The notes beneath the pieces are model-generated. The model saw nothing but the letters and a program-made list of their open reading frames with translations, did no database searches and was not told the DNA's origin. DNA of 64,000 nucleotides from Bacteroidales bacterium (GTDB lineage Bacteria > Bacteroidota > Bacteroidia > Bacteroidales > VadinHA17). Below are positions 56,560-64,000 of this stretch, one piece after another. Positions within the stretch are counted from its first letter, which is position 1. Every line of letters starts with the position of its first letter. The stretch lies in contig JAIVHO010000032.1 of NCBI GenBank assembly GCA_020201035.1, forward strand, positions 142,609-206,608, written 5' to 3'. The position numbers were made by a program, and so were the translations under genes.

Positions 56560-57666
56560 CTAACGTGATACTATCTCTATTTCGTAAACAAACGGCCAGT
56601 TTTTACCGGTAACATAGAGTCTTTCATTTTCGCTGTCCCAGGCAATACCATTCAGATAATCAGTATCGGACTTACGGTCACGATCATTAAGCAATCCCTT
56701 CAGGTCAACATATGAAAGCACCTTGCCGCTAGAAGGATCAATACGTGCCAGCCGGTCTGTCTGGTAAATATTTGCCCACAGCTCCCCGTTAATATATTCA
56801 AGTTCATTCAACTGCCATACGGCCTCCCTGTTATCGAACACCTCAACTGAAGAGGTAACGGTAAAATAGTCAGGCTCAAGAAAAAACAGCTTGTTTGTAC
56901 CATCACTCATTACCAGCCGGTCACCATATGCAGCGAGCCCCCACCCCTGTGTATTATAGTGTATGGTTCCCAGGAGGGAGAATGTTTCAACATCATACAC
57001 AAAACCCGTATTGGTAGTCCATGTAAGCTGATAAAGCCGGTCTCCCAGCAGAGCAAGGCCTTCTCCAAAATACTTTCTCTCCAGGCTGTGCTGCTTTATC
57101 ACCCTGCCCGTTTCAATCTCCACATGTCTGATCCCCGACTCCCCATTCTGGCCGGTACTCTCATAGAAGTATCCGTTATACACCAGGAGTCCCTGAGTAT
57201 AAGCCTCCCTGTCATGAGGAAACCTATTTACTATCCTGTAACCATATACAGGGGGCACAATATCTGAAAGCATTGTAATCAGGCGGGTTACTGTCTGAGG
57301 TCGCTCTTCACCGCTATAGGCCATCAGTTTAACTGCAGCGCTTCCGGGCATTGCTGATCCTGTCCGGAGGCTGAACTCATCTGTTAGTGTTGTAATTGTT
57401 CCTTCATAAATTCCATTGAACCAGACAGAGACAGAATCCGGTTTCCTGTCACCCACCCTTTGTATATCAAGGAGAACTGTCTCCCCCAGGGTGAATTTTG
57501 CACCGGAAGCCGGAGACACCAGTTCTATAAGATCAGGAGCTGGTATTGCAGTCGGGACAGGCATATTACCAACAGTACCTGTTTCTGATGACTTGCCGCC
57601 GTTGCAGGCGACTGCAATAATCATTGCAGTAATTAATACTGACATCATTACTTTAACTGATTTCAC
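56560..57666 (-). CDS. Glutaminyl-peptide cyclotransferase lipoprotein
   Basis: The 368-residue lipoprotein (GTG start; lipobox IIAVAC with Cys21) has an Ig-like N-terminal part (LVSPASGAKFTLGETVLLDIQ) and a beta-propeller of the plant-type glutamine cyclotransferase family: FPHDREAYTQGLLVYNGYFYESTG, SLERKYFGEGLALLGDRLYQLTW, MSDGTNKLFFL, LNELEYINGELWANIYQTDRLARID, LNGIAWDSENERLYVTGKNWP. It converts N-terminal Gln of exported proteins to pyroglutamate at the cell envelope. Several exported proteins in this window expose Gln after signal peptidase cleavage, consistent with that role. Confidence 0.92.
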   Translation of the reverse strand: MKSVKVMMSVLITAMIIAVACNGGKSSETGTVGNMPVPTAIPAPDLIELVSPASGAKFTLGETVLLDIQRVGDRKPDSVSVWFNGIYEGTITTLTDEFSLRTGSAMPGSAAVKLMAYSGEERPQTVTRLITMLSDIVPPVYGYRIVNRFPHDREAYTQGLLVYNGYFYESTGQNGESGIRHVEIETGRVIKQHSLERKYFGEGLALLGDRLYQLTWTTNTGFVYDVETFSLLGTIHYNTQGWGLAAYGDRLVMSDGTNKLFFLEPDYFTVTSSVEVFDNREAVWQLNELEYINGELWANIYQTDRLARIDPSSGKVLSYVDLKGLLNDRDRKSDTDYLNGIAWDSENERLYVTGKNWPFVYEIEIVSR

Positions 57667-57704
57667 ATTTATTAAATTTTAGCATCGACAAATTAAAATT
57701 CTTT

Positions 57705-58154
57705 TCATCTCCGGCTTTTTCCAGACAAATAATCAATCATTCTGGAGAGCCCCCTCCGTGATCTTCCCATCTGTTTCCGTGCTTCAAGCTCCATCTGATC
57801 ATAACCGCTCAGAATCTGCCATATCTCACCCCATCCTGGGAATCCCCCCACATTCCTGTCATCGATGAATATATCAGCATTAAGTTTCCTGGGGGTATTT
57901 TCATCATATATCTCTTCGGGATAGTTTCTGTTTACTGCGTAGAACTCAATACCTTTCTTCCTGCAGAATTCAACTGCCTCATTCAGCTCAGGTCCTGTTC
58001 TGAATGTCCACAGGATAAGCAAGGCTCCCTCCTTCTGCAGCTCCCTTAGCGTCTCAAATGCAAAAAGCATCTCCTTCCCGATTGCCGGATAGGCATGTTC
58101 GACTATCGTCCCATCAAAATCAACTGCTATTTTAAGATTCCTCAGATCTTCCAT
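57705..58154 (-). CDS. HAD-superfamily hydrolase (BT0820-like)
   Basis: The 149-residue protein has the HAD nucleophile motif AVDFDGTIVEHAYP, motif II in LLILWTFRTG, and the acidic motif IFIDDRNVGGFPGWGEIW. It has no cap domain and resembles the small phosphatase family typified by Bacteroides BT_0820, of unknown substrate. The basic tail (RKQMGRSRRGLSRMIDYLSGKSRR) is notable. It is 38 bases downstream of the glutaminyl cyclase start on the same strand. Confidence 0.88.
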   Translation of the reverse strand: MEDLRNLKIAVDFDGTIVEHAYPAIGKEMLFAFETLRELQKEGALLILWTFRTGPELNEAVEFCRKKGIEFYAVNRNYPEEIYDENTPRKLNADIFIDDRNVGGFPGWGEIWQILSGYDQMELEARKQMGRSRRGLSRMIDYLSGKSRR

Positions 58155-58252
58155 ATTTCTGTTTCAAGAGTTGTAAAATTAACCAAATTGGCATTATCTC
58201 TGAAATTTATCTTAAATTTACCTTTTTGATATCAAAAACCGGCCCACCACTG

Positions 58253-58954
58253 ATGATAAGACATATTCCCAACATCCTCACTCTGATCAATCTAGCAGCA
58301 GGTTTCATTGCCGTTATATTTATTATGAACGGGGATAACCGTACTGCAGTATGGCTTCTTTGTGCAGCCTTGCTGTTCGATTTTGCCGACGGCATGGCTG
58401 CCAGACTGCTTGGAGCCTACTCGGAACTGGGTAAACAGCTTGACAGTCTGGCCGACGTAATCAGTTTTGGTGTTGCGCCAGGTCTGCTGATGTATATAAT
58501 GATCAGGGATGCCGGCGGTATGGAATTTATAGGTGAGGGTATTGCCTGGGTTGCAGTATTGATACCGGTGCTTTCAGGACTCAGGCTTGCTATTTTCAAT
58601 CTTGACACTGAGCAGAGGGACAGTTTCCGGGGTTTACCCACACCTGCCAACGCCTTTTTTGTTTTTTCCCTTATACTTGCATCACTCTATTCTGACAGCA
58701 AGCTTATTGAAAGCGTTACTTCCTCACGCGAGTTACTCACCATTCTTACTGTGATGCTGTCTATTCTGATGATCACCCGAATCCCGATGATCTCTCTCAA
58801 GGTTAAGACGATCAGGTTGAAAGGCAATGAGCTGAGAATTATTTTTATAGCACTTTCACTGCTTCTCTTTATTCTTGCCGGGGTGGCATCCCTTCCTCTT
58901 ATTATTATTATCTATATTGTTGTCTCCATCGCCAATGCCATCACTACCGGATAA
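58253..58954 (+). CDS. pssA: CDP-diacylglycerol-serine O-phosphatidyltransferase
   Basis: The protein (233 residues from the ATG at 58253, MIRHIPNILTLINLAAGF) has the CDP-alcohol phosphotransferase motif DFADGMAARLLGAYSELGKQLDSLADVISFGVAPG, i.e. DG..AR..G..G..D...D, followed by six or so TM helices. It makes phosphatidylserine, the precursor of phosphatidylethanolamine. The ORF track start is a TTG nine codons earlier. Its last 99 coding bases also encode, antisense, the C-terminal tail of the DAHP synthase/chorismate mutase. Confidence 0.92.
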   Translation: MIRHIPNILTLINLAAGFIAVIFIMNGDNRTAVWLLCAALLFDFADGMAARLLGAYSELGKQLDSLADVISFGVAPGLLMYIMIRDAGGMEFIGEGIAWVAVLIPVLSGLRLAIFNLDTEQRDSFRGLPTPANAFFVFSLILASLYSDSKLIESVTSSRELLTILTVMLSILMITRIPMISLKVKTIRLKGNELRIIFIALSLLLFILAGVASLPLIIIIYIVVSIANAITTG

Positions 58955-60052
58955 ACATTTCCCTTTTGCCTTCATTCGCGACATCACCTCTGTCTGCCTG
59001 CGGATCGATTCCTGATGGATAAGTTTCAGCATGGCCTCTATGAATCTTCTGTCCAGACCGGCGTCTGTGGCCTGTCCCAGCCTTGTTCTTAATATCTCCA
59101 GCCATCTCTCCATCTGAAGAACCGCAACATTATTCATGCACTTATATTCCCCTATCTGATCTGACAGTTGCATCCGGTGTGCAATAAGTTCCAACAGTTG
59201 ATGGTCTAACGAATCAACCTGGTTTCTCATCTCCTCAAGCTGATCCATAAATCCGGGATCATCGGCCACAGCCTTCCTCACCACCAGTCCTGATATCATT
59301 CTCCGGTAAGCCGTTGGGGTTAGCTGCTGAGTGGCATCGCTGAGTGCACTGGAGGGGTCATAGTGAACCTCTGTCATCAGTCCGTCGAGATTCAGGTCCA
59401 TGGCCTTCTGGGCAATCTCCTTTACATAGCGGGTATCTCCTGCAATATGGCTGGGGTCACAAAGTATTGGAAGCTTACGATACCTGCGCCGCAGCTCTAT
59501 CGGTATCTCCCATTTGGGTATATTGCGGTAGCGTGTTCTCTCAAACGGTGAAAAGCCCCTGTGTACTGCTGCCATACGTTTTATTCCCGATCTGCTTATC
59601 CTTTCGAGTGCACCAATCCACAGATCAATATCAGGATTCAGGGGGTTCTTCACCAGCAAAGGGATGTCAACACCCCTGAGTGCTTCAGCTATCTCATCAA
59701 CTGAAAAGGGATTTGACACTGTTCTGGCTCCTATCCAGAGTATATCAACACCGGCTTTCAGGCAGGCCTCTACATGGGCTCCGGTAGCTGCCTCTGTTGC
59801 TGTCCGCATGCCGAAAGCCAACCCTGTTTCCACCAGCCATTTCAGTGCCTCTTTCCCAACTCCGTTAAAACTTCCCGGCCTTGTGCGGGGCTTCCACACT
59901 CCTGCCCTGAAGATATCAGGCCTGGCTCTGCCGGTTAATCCCGATGCAGTAGCCTGCAGCTGTTCTTCCGACTCTGCACTACACGGACCCGCTATATAAA
60001 GCGGCCCCTGCACCCACTCCCCAAACCATTCAGAAACCGGTATAAGCTTCAT
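58856..60052 (-). CDS. Bifunctional DAHP synthase / chorismate mutase with antisense-derived tail
   Basis: The protein (398 residues from the ATG at 60050-60052) has a DAHP synthase domain (GPLYIAGPCSAESEEQL, FRAGVWKPRTRPGSFNGVG, GARTVSNPFSVDEIA, LPILCDPSHIAGD) at about 15-260, and an AroQ-type chorismate mutase (MDQLEEMRNQVDSLDHQLLELIAHRMQLSDQIGEYK...RRFIEAMLKLIHQESIRRQTEVMSRM) at about 270-365. These catalyse the first shikimate step and prephenate formation. The last 32 residues (LSGSDGIGDGDNNIDNNN...) come from reading antisense through the end of pssA. It follows cydB by nine bases. Confidence 0.93.
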   Translation of the reverse strand: MKLIPVSEWFGEWVQGPLYIAGPCSAESEEQLQATASGLTGRARPDIFRAGVWKPRTRPGSFNGVGKEALKWLVETGLAFGMRTATEAATGAHVEACLKAGVDILWIGARTVSNPFSVDEIAEALRGVDIPLLVKNPLNPDIDLWIGALERISRSGIKRMAAVHRGFSPFERTRYRNIPKWEIPIELRRRYRKLPILCDPSHIAGDTRYVKEIAQKAMDLNLDGLMTEVHYDPSSALSDATQQLTPTAYRRMISGLVVRKAVADDPGFMDQLEEMRNQVDSLDHQLLELIAHRMQLSDQIGEYKCMNNVAVLQMERWLEILRTRLGQATDAGLDRRFIEAMLKLIHQESIRRQTEVMSRMKAKGKCLSGSDGIGDGDNNIDNNNKRKGCHPGKNKEKQ

Positions 60053-60061
60053 TGACTTCAA

Positions 60062-61195
60062 TTAATAAATATGAGCCTCTCCTTTCCCCTCTATCTCTCC
60101 CCGGTCAATAGGCTTACTGTTAATAGCCTTCCATGCATACCAGATATAAGCAGCTATAAAGGGGATAAAAAATGAGACATACATCATAATATTAAGGGTA
60201 AAGTGACTGGATGATGCATTTCGTATGGTCAGGCTGCTCTGAAGATCTGATACGGATGGGTAAAATGAGGTGTTATTGTATCCTGCAATCAGGAAAAGAG
60301 CCAGCACTACCAGTACCGTTCCCGCACCGCCAAACCAGATCGGATTTCCGGAAGAGGTAAATATAAGCCGGTAGAGAGACCATAGGATCATAATCACTCC
60401 CGTGAGAAAAACAATAAGAACGACAGGCATATCAATGAAATTGTGAAGGTACTTGTATCTTTCCATAAAAACAGTACCGTCAGCATCTACTGCAAATCCT
60501 TCTGCGAGGAGAAGAGAAACGGCAAAAAACATAAAAGCCAGAAGAAAGATAACAGCATTGGGAACTGCAGCCTTTCTTGAAGCCTTTGCCAATGGTATAT
60601 CCTCAATAGCATTGACAATGTACATCAACCCCAGGAGTCGCGCCAAAAAAAGAACAGTAATACCCAGCGACAGATTCCGGATATTAAGCACTGCCTCCAG
60701 TCCATGCCAGCTATTCTCCCATCTGCTGAAATTCATATCATCCACAAAAAAGCGGGATCCTGTAAAAAAGGTTCCGACAGCTATACCAATCAGTAATGGC
60801 CCCAGAGCGCCGTTAATAAAGAGGAACATCTCAAAAGTCCTTTTCCCGAGTATATTTGAAGGTTTAGACCTGTACTCATATGATATTGCCTGAATTACAA
60901 AACTGAAGAGGATAGCAATCCAGACCCAGTATGCTCCTCCGAAGCTGGTAGAGTAAAAGAGAGGGAATGACGCAAAAAAGGCACCTCCAAATGTTACGAG
61001 GGTGGTGAAAGTAAACTCCCACTTACGGCCCATAGCATTTAATATCATCGTTTTATCGGCCTCATCCGACCCCAGGGTATAGATAAAGGACTGACCGCCC
61101 TGAACAAACATCAGGAAAACCAGCAGGCTCCCAAGTATTGAGATCATAAGCCACCAGTACTCCTGCAGGAAAGTGTGTGAAATTGCTAAAACCAT
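60062..61195 (-). CDS. cydB: Cytochrome bd ubiquinol oxidase subunit II
   Basis: The true start is the ATG at 61193-61195 (MVLAISHTFLQEYWWLMISILGSLLVFLMFVQGGQ), two bases after the cydA stop and preceded by GGAGGAATAGAG. The ORF track extends 68 codons too far into cydA. The 377-residue protein has about eight TM helices and pairs with CydA in the high-affinity bd quinol oxidase. It lies in the operon DUF4492-cydA-cydB. Confidence 0.94.
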   Translation of the reverse strand: MVLAISHTFLQEYWWLMISILGSLLVFLMFVQGGQSFIYTLGSDEADKTMILNAMGRKWEFTFTTLVTFGGAFFASFPLFYSTSFGGAYWVWIAILFSFVIQAISYEYRSKPSNILGKRTFEMFLFINGALGPLLIGIAVGTFFTGSRFFVDDMNFSRWENSWHGLEAVLNIRNLSLGITVLFLARLLGLMYIVNAIEDIPLAKASRKAAVPNAVIFLLAFMFFAVSLLLAEGFAVDADGTVFMERYKYLHNFIDMPVVLIVFLTGVIMILWSLYRLIFTSSGNPIWFGGAGTVLVVLALFLIAGYNNTSFYPSVSDLQSSLTIRNASSSHFTLNIMMYVSFFIPFIAAYIWYAWKAINSKPIDRGEIEGKGEAHIY

Positions 61196-61197
61196 CT

Positions 61198-62760
61198 CTA
61201 TTCCTCCTCTATTTTGGGTCCGTTCAGTATTTGTCTTCTCATAATTGACACTTCTGCTATCAGAAGTGCTGTAAAGAGCAATGCAAACATCCAGAAGGTA
61301 GTCTGGACAGCCGAAGTGCTTATATGGGATACTGCAGCTGTTACCGGCATTATATCCTGAATTATCCAGGGCTGCCGTCCCATCTCTGCAACAATCCATC
61401 CCAGCTGGCTGGCAAGATATGCCAGAGGTATTGACAGAAGGCTAAGCCAGAGAAACCATCTCTTCTCTGCCAGTGTACCCCGGAATATAAAAAACCAGGA
61501 GAGTGCCTGAATAAGGAGAAAAAGGAATCCCAATCCTACCATCAGATGAAAACTGTAAAAAACTATTGATACATTGGGGACAACATCACCCGGGCTTTCA
61601 ATCCAGGAATATCCAAAATACCTGAAGTACTCTTCCCTGAATTCATCACTGTAAAACCTTTCCTTTATTTCATCTGCAGCTATGCTGTTTCCCTCTTCCT
61701 GTGACTGTCTGTACTGCATTAATAAATTTCTTGCAACCACTCCCCTTTCCATCTTTTCTGCAACAGACATCAGTCCGTATTCGTCATTTCCGTAAACCAG
61801 ATCCCTTATTCCCGGAATCCATGCATCTTTGTCGCCCCGTGCCATTGTGGAAAGCAACCCGGGCACCTCCAGTTTAAACAACATCTCCTTCTGTTCAAAT
61901 CCGTCAATCTCCTCCCCATTGCCAATTGCTCCCAGGATTATCAGTCCGGCATTGGTAGTACCATCATACAGGGCCTCCATGGCAGCAAATTTTACAGGCT
62001 GTACCCTTGCAAGGGTCCTGGCCGTAGTATCACCCGTCATAATTACCACTATAGATGATACAAAGCCAAATATTGCTGCAATTTTTGTACTCTTTAAAGC
62101 CATCTCTCTCTCCCGGCCTTTCAGAAGGTACCAGGCGCTTAACCCAATAACAAAGAGCGAGGCAAGAACAAATCCGGAAGTTACCGTGTGGAAAAACTTA
62201 TCCACTGCTACAGGATTAAGGATTACATCCCTGAAGCTATCCATTTCATTTCGGGCCGTATCAGGATTAAAGACCATCCCTACAGGATTGTTCATCCATG
62301 CGTTGGCAACCAGTATCCACAGGGCGGAAAGACTGGCCCCGATTGCCACCAGCCATGTTGATACCAGATGAAATCTCTTACTAACCCTGTCCCACCCGAA
62401 AAACATAACCGCAATAAATGTAGACTCCATAAAGAAGGCAAAAAGACCCTCTATTGCAAGGGGAGCACCAAAAATGTCACCAACGAACCAGGAGTATTTT
62501 GACCAGTTGGTTCCGAATTCAAACTCCAGTATCAGTCCGGTCGAAACACCAATGGCAAAGTTAATTCCGAAAAGCTTCATCCAGAATTTTGTAATCTTCT
62601 TCCACTCATCAGAACCTGTTCTTACATACATGGTCTCCATTATTACCAGGATAAATGAGAGTCCCAGTGTAAGTGGCACAAACAACCAGTGGTACATCGC
62701 AGTCAGGGCAAATTGTGCCCTTGACCAGTCAACAAGTCCAAGCTCAATGTTCTCAATCAT
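61198..62760 (-). CDS. cydA: Cytochrome bd ubiquinol oxidase subunit I
   Basis: The 520-residue protein starts MIENIELGLVDWSRAQFALTAMYHWLFVPLTLGLSFILVIMETMYVRTG, giving the conserved His near residue 24 in HWLFVPL, and carries FKLEVPGLLSTMARGD in the quinol loop and the CydA signature GWIVAEMGRQPWIIQDIMPVTAAVS. It holds hemes b558, b595 and d and oxidises quinol with O2. The presence of bd oxidase fits microaerobic or oxygen-detoxifying respiration. It overlaps the DUF4492 stop by four bases. Confidence 0.96.
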   Translation of the reverse strand: MIENIELGLVDWSRAQFALTAMYHWLFVPLTLGLSFILVIMETMYVRTGSDEWKKITKFWMKLFGINFAIGVSTGLILEFEFGTNWSKYSWFVGDIFGAPLAIEGLFAFFMESTFIAVMFFGWDRVSKRFHLVSTWLVAIGASLSALWILVANAWMNNPVGMVFNPDTARNEMDSFRDVILNPVAVDKFFHTVTSGFVLASLFVIGLSAWYLLKGREREMALKSTKIAAIFGFVSSIVVIMTGDTTARTLARVQPVKFAAMEALYDGTTNAGLIILGAIGNGEEIDGFEQKEMLFKLEVPGLLSTMARGDKDAWIPGIRDLVYGNDEYGLMSVAEKMERGVVARNLLMQYRQSQEEGNSIAADEIKERFYSDEFREEYFRYFGYSWIESPGDVVPNVSIVFYSFHLMVGLGFLFLLIQALSWFFIFRGTLAEKRWFLWLSLLSIPLAYLASQLGWIVAEMGRQPWIIQDIMPVTAAVSHISTSAVQTTFWMFALLFTALLIAEVSIMRRQILNGPKIEEE

Positions 62761-62981
62761 ACTAAAGGTTTTTCCGTTAATTGTTCTATCATATACCTGC
62801 TGCGCTCTTCATCGCTGTCAAAGTTTCGCTTTAAAAGGTCAGGGAAAAAAAAGATTCTGAGGATTGCAAACATAATAAACAGCTTGACAAGTATAACCAT
62901 CCATACCGATCTGCCCCATGACGGCATGTTTCTGAAACCATCCCTGTAAAAAGAAAAAAATGATCTGAAAAAACTTCTCAT
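62757..62981 (-). CDS. DUF4492 small membrane protein of the cytochrome bd operon
   Basis: From the ATG at 62979-62981 the product is 74 residues, MRSFFRSFFSFYRDGFRNMPSWGRSVWMVILVKLFIMFAILRIFFFPDLLKRNF..., with one TM helix (about 27-47). It matches DUF4492, a small family encoded just before cydA in Bacteroidota. Its place suggests an accessory subunit or assembly factor of bd oxidase, perhaps analogous to CydX. The ORF track start 20 codons upstream is unlikely. It overlaps cydA by four bases (ATGA). Confidence 0.85.
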   Translation of the reverse strand: MRSFFRSFFSFYRDGFRNMPSWGRSVWMVILVKLFIMFAILRIFFFPDLLKRNFDSDEERSRYMIEQLTEKPLV

Positions 62982-63369
62982 ATAACAATTATACTTTTCT
63001 GCAATGTCGGAATAATAATATTGCCAGATATACCAGATCACTCAGTTGATATAATTGAGCGGCTATGATATTTGTGATGGCCAATCCGGTATGTAAATAT
63101 AATAATTCTTTTGCGCAGAAATCGCGAAAATCGAACTCATTGAAGCAGGTGAACTGTATGGGGGCTGCTAACCGGTTAAAACATGGTAAGGCACCCCGAT
63201 GACAATCCGTCGCATATCTAAAAAAGCATAATGCCATTATGTCAGTTCAATACGGGACCAAACTGCCATTTTGTCTTGTTTTTAATGGTGGTACATAAAT
63301 TGAATATTACAGCAGTAAGAAAAAACAGATATTAAAAGTTATATAATTTTAAATAAGGAGGAAAAAGTT
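62982..63369. other. 388-bp divergent intergenic region between the cyd operon and hsp20
   Basis: The half near hsp20 carries the motif copies at 63225-63275 (see separate entry). The half near cyd is AT-rich with no exact TAnnTTTG box; TATAATTG on the minus strand near the DUF4492 start is a weak candidate. The 82-aa minus ORF at 62989 has no support. Confidence 0.5.
63225..63275 (+). promoter_or_regulatory. Candidate stress-response sites upstream of hsp20
   Basis: TGCCATTATGTC (63232-63243) and TGCCATTTTGTC (63264-63275) are near-identical and spaced 32 bases apart. The first is also half of a perfect palindrome CATAATG-C-CATTATG. The second, extended as CTGCCATTTTGTC, matches the grpE element CTGACAATTTGTC at 11 of 13 bases. 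It is not the HrcA CIRCE sequence. Confidence 0.55.
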
Positions 63370-63789
63370 ATGTTACCAACAATTACAAAAAGAGGCTATT
63401 CACCACTGTTTCTGTCTAACTTTTTTGACAATGATTTTGACTCGTTTGCGGGAAAAAGACAAGATGTTCCTGCAGTTAATATCAGGGAAGGTGAAAAAGT
63501 TTATAGTATAGAAATGGCTCTTCCCGGGATGGACAGGAGTGACGTGAAAATTGAATTTGAGAAAGACACACTTGTTATCTCTTCCGAAATATCAGAAGAC
63601 CGTAAGGATGAAACCGACGGTTACAGCCGGAAGGAGTTTGGCAGCTACGCATTTTGCAGGAGTTTCAGAGTTCCGGAAAATGTAGCCAGTGATAAGATTT
63701 CAGCCACCTTTAAGAATGGTGTACTGGAGATCAATCTTCCTAAGTCAGAGGATGAAAAGAAGATCAACAGGGTTATCAAAATATCGTAA
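63370..63789 (+). CDS. hsp20: Small heat shock protein, Hsp20/alpha-crystallin family
   Basis: The 139-residue protein has the alpha-crystallin domain (VPAVNIREGEKVYSIEMALPGMDRSDVKIEFEKDTLVISSE, residues 35-75) with the closing motif SATFKNGVLEINLPKSE. It is an ATP-independent holdase that keeps unfolded proteins soluble. It has an unusually strong ribosome binding site for this genome (AATAAGGAGGAAAAAGTT before the ATG), consistent with high induced expression. The upstream sites at 63225-63275 are the likely control region. A hairpin terminator follows. Confidence 0.95.
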   Translation: MLPTITKRGYSPLFLSNFFDNDFDSFAGKRQDVPAVNIREGEKVYSIEMALPGMDRSDVKIEFEKDTLVISSEISEDRKDETDGYSRKEFGSYAFCRSFRVPENVASDKISATFKNGVLEINLPKSEDEKKINRVIKIS

Positions 63790-63834
63790 GAATCTGATAA
63801 AGTGTGATGTTCTCCGGTAAAAGCAGGAGAATAA

Positions 63835-63866
63835 GGGAGGCTGTCTCAAAAGGGGCAGCCTCTTTC
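63835..63866 (+). terminator. Hairpin terminator after hsp20
   Basis: gggaggctgtctcaaaaggggcagcctcttt forms a stem GAGGCTG/CAGCCTC followed by TCTTTC. The stem sequence is almost the same as that of the terminator at 9739-9777. It lies about 50 bases after the hsp20 stop. Confidence 0.65.
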
Positions 63867-63887
63867 ATTTTCCGGGAGGTCCCGTCC

Positions 63888-64000
63888 TGAAATAGCGTTA
63901 CACAAAAATGTAATGTTATGAGTGAAAAATATGAGAACGAGTATGTTAGGCGCAGTCAGAAGGATTACTCCATGGCCTTTAAATTGCGGGTTGTTATGGA
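63888..64000 (+). mobile_element. Left end of an IS3-type insertion sequence (partial)
   Basis: A candidate terminal inverted repeat begins with TGAAATAGCGTTACAC at 63888, about 30 bases before a transposase start, as in IS3-family elements of Bacteroidota. The exact end is a guess because the right end and target duplication are outside the window. Confidence 0.5.
63918..64000 (+). CDS. IS3-family transposase OrfA, N-terminal fragment (cut by window edge)
   Basis: The ATG at 63918 opens MSEKYENEYVRRSQKDYSMAFKLRVVM, which runs off the window. The pattern R-(S/T)-Q-K-D-Y-(S/T)-x-x-F-K-L-x-V-V is the usual start of the HTH-bearing OrfA of IS3-type transposases in this phylum. Only 27 residues are visible. 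Confidence 0.72.
   Translation, partial: MSEKYENEYVRRSQKDYSMAFKLRVVM

Noticed and set aside
60062-61399. 68-residue N-terminal extension of CydB given in the ORF track
   Set aside because: The extension lies wholly inside cydA in another frame. The ATG at 61195 has a GGAGGA site and matches known CydB starts.
62989-63237. 82-aa minus ORF upstream of the cyd operon
   Set aside because: There is no family resemblance, the composition is poor, and it covers the region expected to hold the cyd and hsp20 control sites.

Overview
The window looks like a chromosomal segment of a Bacteroidota bacterium, most likely Bacteroidales-like and at least partly anaerobic. Lineage evidence: promoters of the TTG / TAnnTTTG type, very few strong Shine-Dalgarno sequences, the clusters parA-parB-DUF5683-mltD and DUF4492-cydA-cydB, a DUF4290 gene next to murA, a thiamine operon of the TonB receptor-PnuT-TPK type, a T9SS-type gliding-motility C-terminal domain, no tuf gene between fusA and the S10 operon, and exported proteins with Gln right after the signal peptide. 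A lone hydF and cytochrome bd suggest fermentative or microaerobic life.

Layout. 1-6.9 kb (-): str and S10 ribosomal operons (rpsL-rpsG-fusA-rpsJ-rplC-rplD-rplW-rplB-rpsS-rplV-rpsC, last gene cut by the edge). 7.5-9.7 kb (+): an EF-G paralogue whose GTPase motifs are degraded. 9.8-16.4 kb (-): tetR-tolC-mfp-RND efflux operon ending in a PII-like gene. 16.7-18 kb (-): a PKD surface protein. 18.6-21 kb (+): UvrD/PcrA helicase with different tandem arrays at both ends. 21.2-25.2 kb (-): TPP-riboswitch thiamine uptake operon. 25.3-28.3 kb (+): a DUF3052-like gene, then DUF4290-murA-ridA. 28.5-31.7 kb: OsmC (-), PepSY protein (+), beta-CASP nuclease (+). 31.7-40.2 kb (+): grpE-dnaJ, an ABC-2 exporter, a response regulator with an AAA+ domain but no DNA-binding domain, an outer-membrane-like protein, and aspartate ammonia-lyase. 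40.2-46.3 kb: three polytopic GT-C-like membrane proteins and one GT2 enzyme. 46.8-48 kb (+): hydF. 48-55.4 kb (-): an SGNH-MBOAT fusion after parA-parB-DUF5683-mltD. 55.6-59 kb: lipid kinase (+), glutaminyl cyclase (-), HAD phosphatase (-), pssA (+). 58.9-63 kb (-): DUF4492-cydA-cydB followed by DAHP synthase/chorismate mutase. 63.4-63.8 kb (+): hsp20. The right edge holds the start of an IS3-type insertion sequence.

Most of the window is housekeeping. The most unusual feature is a series of short tandem arrays in the gaps between genes, each with its own unit (15, 17, 24, 30, 44, 59 and 70 bp). Two of them start inside the 3' end of the preceding gene. Other points worth a second look are the EF-G paralogue without GTPase residues, the fused SGNH-MBOAT acyltransferase, the AAA+ response regulator with GSFTSA in place of GAFTGA and no HTH, MurA with Asp at the fosfomycin-target position, a 13-bp motif shared by the grpE and hsp20 promoters, and a chorismate mutase tail made by reading antisense through the end of pssA. 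No tRNA, rRNA or CRISPR locus was seen.
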